A stretch of 64,000 nt of DNA from Bin75 sp965200435 (lineage in GTDB: Bacteria; Nitrospirota; Nitrospiria; Nitrospirales; UBA8639): assembly GCA_965200435.1 (NCBI GenBank), contig OZ241337.1, forward strand, positions 1,736,001-1,800,000, written 5' to 3'. Shown here one piece after another: positions 61,143 to 64,000 of this stretch. Both the position numbers and the translations under genes were made by a program. How positions within the stretch are numbered: position 1 is the stretch's first letter; each line of letters begins with the position of its first letter. Under the pieces are notes generated by a model. The model searched no databases. It saw nothing but the letters and a program-made list of their open reading frames with translations, and was not told the DNA's origin.

Positions 61143-62327
61143 ATGAATATCCATGAATTTCAAGCGAAACAATTATTTGCTCAATTCGGGGTGCCGGTGC
61201 CTCGCGGAAAGGACGTGAAGACCTCCCGTGCCGCTGAAAAGTGGGCGGCGGCTCTGAATGCGCCGGTCTACGTTGTCAAAGCACAAATCCACGCTGGGGG
61301 ACGGGGGAAGGCCGGCGGCGTCAAAATCACCAAACAGCGCGAAGAGGTGCCGGCCCTGACGCGGGAACTTATCGGGAAAACCCTGGTGACGCATCAAACC
61401 GGACCGAAAGGCAGAAAAGTTCGTTGCCTGCTGATTGAAGAAGGCGCGGGGATCGACAAAGAATTATACCTGAGCCTGTTGGTGGATCGGGATAGCGGGT
61501 ACCCCACGTTCCTCGCAAGTACCGAAGGTGGTATGGAAATCGAAGAGGTGGCGGAAAAATCCCCGGAGAAACTGTTCAGGGAACCGATTGATCCGGCCGT
61601 CGGGTTTCAGTCTTACAACGGCCGCAATCTGGCCTTTGCCTTGGGGCTGCCCTCTCTGGAAAAAGCCGTGGTGACGCCCTTTATTCAAATGCTCGGGAAT
61701 CTGTATCGCCTGTTTATGGAAAAAAATGCATCATTGGTCGAAATCAATCCGTTGGTGATGACCACGGACAAGCAGCTCGTCGCCCTCGACGGGAAGGTCA
61801 CCTTTGACGATAACGCGTTGTACAAGCATCAGGACGTCCAGGCGTTTCGTGACCTGTACGAGGAGGAACCGCTTGAAATCGAGGCGGGTGCCCATCACCT
61901 CAATTACGTGAAATTGGATGGAGACATCGGGTGTATGGTGAACGGCGCGGGATTGGCTATGGCCACGATGGACGTGATCAAGTTGGCCGGGGCCGAACCC
62001 GCCAACTTTTTGGACGTCGGCGGAGGCGCCACCAAGGAGACCGTCGCGGCCGGGTTTCGCATTCTCCTCAAGGATAGAAAAGTCAAAGGCATTTTCATTA
62101 ATATTTTCGGAGGCATCGTGCGGTGTGAACGGATTGCCAATGGCGTGATCGAGGCCTCGAAAGAAGTTGGCATCACCCTGCCCGTAGTGGTTCGTCTCCA
62201 AGGGACCAATGCGGAGGAGGGGCGAAAAATTCTTCTCGAATCCGGGCTGCAAGTGGACGTGGCGACGGATCTCTGGGAAGCCGCACAAAAGATCGTCGCT
62301 ATGAAGCGCAAACGGAAGAAAGGGTGA
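61143..62327 (+). CDS. sucC: Succinyl-CoA synthetase beta subunit
   Basis: A 394-residue ATP-grasp subunit (MNIHEFQAKQLFAQFGVPVPRG, KAQIHAGGRGKAGGVK, SLVEINPLVM, FINIFGGIVRC). With SucD it interconverts succinate and succinyl-CoA with ATP/CoA. AAGAGGAGAATC ribosome site. It is followed by sucD after 67 bases. Confidence 0.95.
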   Translation: MNIHEFQAKQLFAQFGVPVPRGKDVKTSRAAEKWAAALNAPVYVVKAQIHAGGRGKAGGVKITKQREEVPALTRELIGKTLVTHQTGPKGRKVRCLLIEEGAGIDKELYLSLLVDRDSGYPTFLASTEGGMEIEEVAEKSPEKLFREPIDPAVGFQSYNGRNLAFALGLPSLEKAVVTPFIQMLGNLYRLFMEKNASLVEINPLVMTTDKQLVALDGKVTFDDNALYKHQDVQAFRDLYEEEPLEIEAGAHHLNYVKLDGDIGCMVNGAGLAMATMDVIKLAGAEPANFLDVGGGATKETVAAGFRILLKDRKVKGIFINIFGGIVRCERIANGVIEASKEVGITLPVVVRLQGTNAEEGRKILLESGLQVDVATDLWEAAQKIVAMKRKRKKG

Positions 62328-62394
62328 TCGCCTCATCGTTTGAATTCGCGCGGTGACCTCGCGAGAAAGATGGGAACAAGGGAAGGAACAGCGC

Positions 62395-63267
62395 ATGAGC
62401 ATTTTGGTGAATAAGTCAACGCGGGTGGTCGTCCAGGGGATTACGGGAAAAGAAGGGTCGTTCCATGCGACCCAGTGTCAGGCCTATGGGACCCAGATCG
62501 TCGCAGGGGTGACGCCCGGTAAGGCCGGGCAGGCAGTGGAAGGCATTCCGGTTTTTGATACGGTTCGTGACGCCGTACAAGAGACGGGAGCCACCACGTC
62601 GTTGATTTTCGTCCCTCCTCCTTTTGCCGCCGATGCGATTCTCGAAGCGGCCAATGCAGGGATTTGGCTGGTGGTGTGTATTACGGAGGGAATTCCCGTC
62701 AATGACATGGTCCGGGTGAAACGCGCCCTGGCCAGTACGCAAACCCGGCTCATCGGCCCCAATTGTCCGGGGATCATCACGGCGGACGAGTGTAAGATCG
62801 GCATTATGCCCGGGTTCATTCACAAAAAAGGAAAGGTCGGGGTGATTTCCCGTAGCGGCACACTGACCTATGAAGCCGTGAACCAGTTGACGAATCTAGG
62901 GCTTGGTGAGACCACCTGCGTGGGCATCGGTGGTGATCCTATCATTGGCACGGGGTACATCGATCTGCTGCAAATGTTCGAGCATGACGAGGAGACGAAA
63001 GCCGTGGTCATGATCGGGGAGATCGGCGGGGACGCCGAAGAGAAGGCCGCGACGTTTATCAAAAAAGAAATGACAAAGCCGGTCATTGGATTTATTGCAG
63101 GCATGACGGCGCCTCCGGGCCGGCGTATGGGCCACGCCGGGGCGATTATTACCGGCGGGCAAGGTACGGCGAAAGAAAAAATCAAAGCCCTCGAAGCCGC
63201 CGGAGTGCGAATCGTTCGCAACCCGGCAGAGATCGGAGAGACGGTGAAGGCCGCGCTCGGTGGTTAA
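62395..63267 (+). CDS. sucD: Succinyl-CoA synthetase alpha subunit
   Basis: A 290-residue CoA-binding subunit (VVVQGITGKEGSFHATQ, GPNCPGIITADECKIGIMPG, CVGIGGDPIIGTGYIDLL). The phosphorylated histidine is in RRMGHAGAII near residue 247. Start at 62395 behind AAGGGAAGG. It closes the reductive TCA run. Confidence 0.95.
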   Translation: MSILVNKSTRVVVQGITGKEGSFHATQCQAYGTQIVAGVTPGKAGQAVEGIPVFDTVRDAVQETGATTSLIFVPPPFAADAILEAANAGIWLVVCITEGIPVNDMVRVKRALASTQTRLIGPNCPGIITADECKIGIMPGFIHKKGKVGVISRSGTLTYEAVNQLTNLGLGETTCVGIGGDPIIGTGYIDLLQMFEHDEETKAVVMIGEIGGDAEEKAATFIKKEMTKPVIGFIAGMTAPPGRRMGHAGAIITGGQGTAKEKIKALEAAGVRIVRNPAEIGETVKAALGG

Positions 63268-63806
63268 GCGGCGTTGGTCATTGGTATGAAAACAGTCATC
63301 GATGCCCCCATGTGTCATTCTTGTCTGTGTTTAGTCATTCGTTGACGGAAGAGAGAGACGGGAGCTTGTCGGATTACGCAGGGCTAATCCGACCTGCCTG
63401 ACTTTGTCTGTCATCCCTGTAAATATTCACTCATTCGTTGACAGAATGAAAGGTCCCGATCCTCGCCTTCTTTTGTCGCTGCGCCATCTCTCGATGACAG
63501 ATGTCGAGGGCAGGCGCATGGCGCTTCTTGGCAATCGGCCTCTCCAAACCGCATGAGATGCAGCCGCGACAACGACGGAGAAGCCGGTACGTCTTGCGTG
63601 AGATGTGGGTGCGACAAAGGCAAAGATAGAGACCTTGGATATTTGCTCTCCAGGATTGCATGAAATCGAATCCGCGTTCTTCGTTGCCTGTCGTCGGTTT
63701 CTGGAGTCGAGGAAAGGCTTGCATTGAAGGGTTTTGACCCTGCTTTCGTTCATTGGATCGTGTCATAAGCAAAGAGTATGTGTGCAGTAAAAGACCGAGT
63801 CACGTG
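63268..63806. other. Repeat-filled gap after sucD
   Basis: 539 bases without a convincing gene. It holds two inverted GTCAACGAATGAC-type copies (63313-63350 and 63430-63447), a REP-like palindrome (63368-63393) and the second 98-bp element (63474-63571). Confidence 0.7.
63474..63571. repeat. 98-bp palindromic-end repeat, copy 2
   Basis: Begins TGTCGCTGCGCCATC and ends GATGCAGCCGCGACA. Same length as 34129-34226 and matching it at most positions, with compensating changes in the two ends (TGTAGC/GCTACA there, TGTCGC/GCGACA here). Confidence 0.75.
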
Positions 63807-64000
63807 ATGTCAATTGTAGGCGAAGATCGGGTCCGTGCGTTGCGTGGACAGTTGGCCAAGCAAGGATTGTCCGGGTTCATCGTCCCTCATGCCGATGAAT
63901 ACCAGAATGAATACGTGCCGGCTTGTGCTGAACGTCTGGCGTGGCTGACGGGGTTTACGGGTTCGGCGGGGACGGCGGTGGTGCTTTCCGAACAAGCCGC
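63807..64000 (+). CDS. Xaa-Pro aminopeptidase, N-terminal fragment
   Basis: The first 64 residues of a creatinase-N domain: DRVRALRGQLAKQGLSGFIV, PHADEYQNEYVPACAERLAWLTGFTGSAGTAVVL split across the motif. This is typical of the metal-dependent aminopeptidase P family that removes residues before proline. It runs off the window end. Start is ATG at 63807; a GTG directly before it is possible. Confidence 0.85.
   Translation, partial: MSIVGEDRVRALRGQLAKQGLSGFIVPHADEYQNEYVPACAERLAWLTGFTGSAGTAVVLSEQA

Noticed and set aside
1..64000. CRISPR array, tRNA or rRNA genes
   Set aside because: No regularly spaced repeats, cloverleaf-like sequences or rRNA segments were recognised by reading; short RNAs could still be missed without a covariance search.

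Overview
The window reads as chromosome from a chemolithoautotrophic Gram-negative bacterium, most likely a Nitrospira relative (Nitrospirota). The main evidence is a same-strand run of reductive TCA cycle genes at 53-63 kb. It begins with a two-subunit ATP-citrate lyase (398 and 608 residues, the lengths of the Chlorobium-type AclB and AclA), then aconitase, a two-gene fumarate reductase/succinate dehydrogenase module and succinyl-CoA synthetase. LpxC, an MlaA family protein and a probable outer-membrane barrel indicate a diderm envelope. The genus is inferred, not proven. No rRNA, tRNA or CRISPR array was seen.

Layout. 0-11 kb: the start of a class A penicillin-binding protein, a peroxiredoxin with a thioredoxin-like partner, a frameshifted Fic gene, a LigE-type exported DNA ligase, a tandem-domain PTPS/QueD protein, erpA, a DUF3501/Fe-S oxidoreductase/rubrerythrin operon, an outer-membrane barrel, and a PuuD-like membrane protein preceded by a previously easy-to-miss 29-residue membrane peptide. 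11-27 kb, nearly all minus strand: insertion sequence (IS) copy 1, a SagB-type oxidoreductase, and a topoisomerase IV pair (parE, parC). A complete type III restriction-modification module and a retropepsin-like protein lie between parE and parC. A membrane M23 peptidase and a sugar dehydrogenase follow. 27-39 kb, mostly plus strand: two small zinc-ribbon proteins, MlaA, an FG-GAP protein, HyuA/HyuB, a POT peptide transporter, and a divergent DUF6445 oxygenase/PLP decarboxylase pair. 39-47 kb: IS copy 2, lpxC, a TrkA-type RCK protein, slipin, an NfeD protease and IS copy 3. 47-53 kb: rplI-glyA-nrdR, a two-component system whose kinase carries an N-terminal NAD(P)-type Rossmann domain, and a frameshifted PilX-like gene. 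53-63 kb: the reductive TCA island. The last 194 bases begin an Xaa-Pro aminopeptidase.

Mobile and repeated DNA is the other theme. Three full-length 1087-bp IS481-like elements each have a 5-bp target duplication, and their transposase frame has no stop codon of its own. Three MITEs with YTAR-type target duplications each sit so that the duplication contains the stop codon of the neighbouring gene. Several short intergenic repeat families fill most gaps longer than 300 bases: REP-like palindromes, a GTCAACGAATGAC family and a 98-bp palindromic-end element.

How the genes work together. AclBA, aconitase, the Frd/Sdh module and SucCD cover citrate cleavage, fumarate/succinate and succinyl-CoA steps of carbon fixation. 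The rubrerythrin operon, the peroxiredoxin/thioredoxin pair and erpA fit oxidative stress and Fe-S maintenance. The most unusual items are the Rossmann-sensor kinase, the restriction system inside the topoisomerase IV gene string, the stop-codon-associated MITEs, and the stopless IS transposase.
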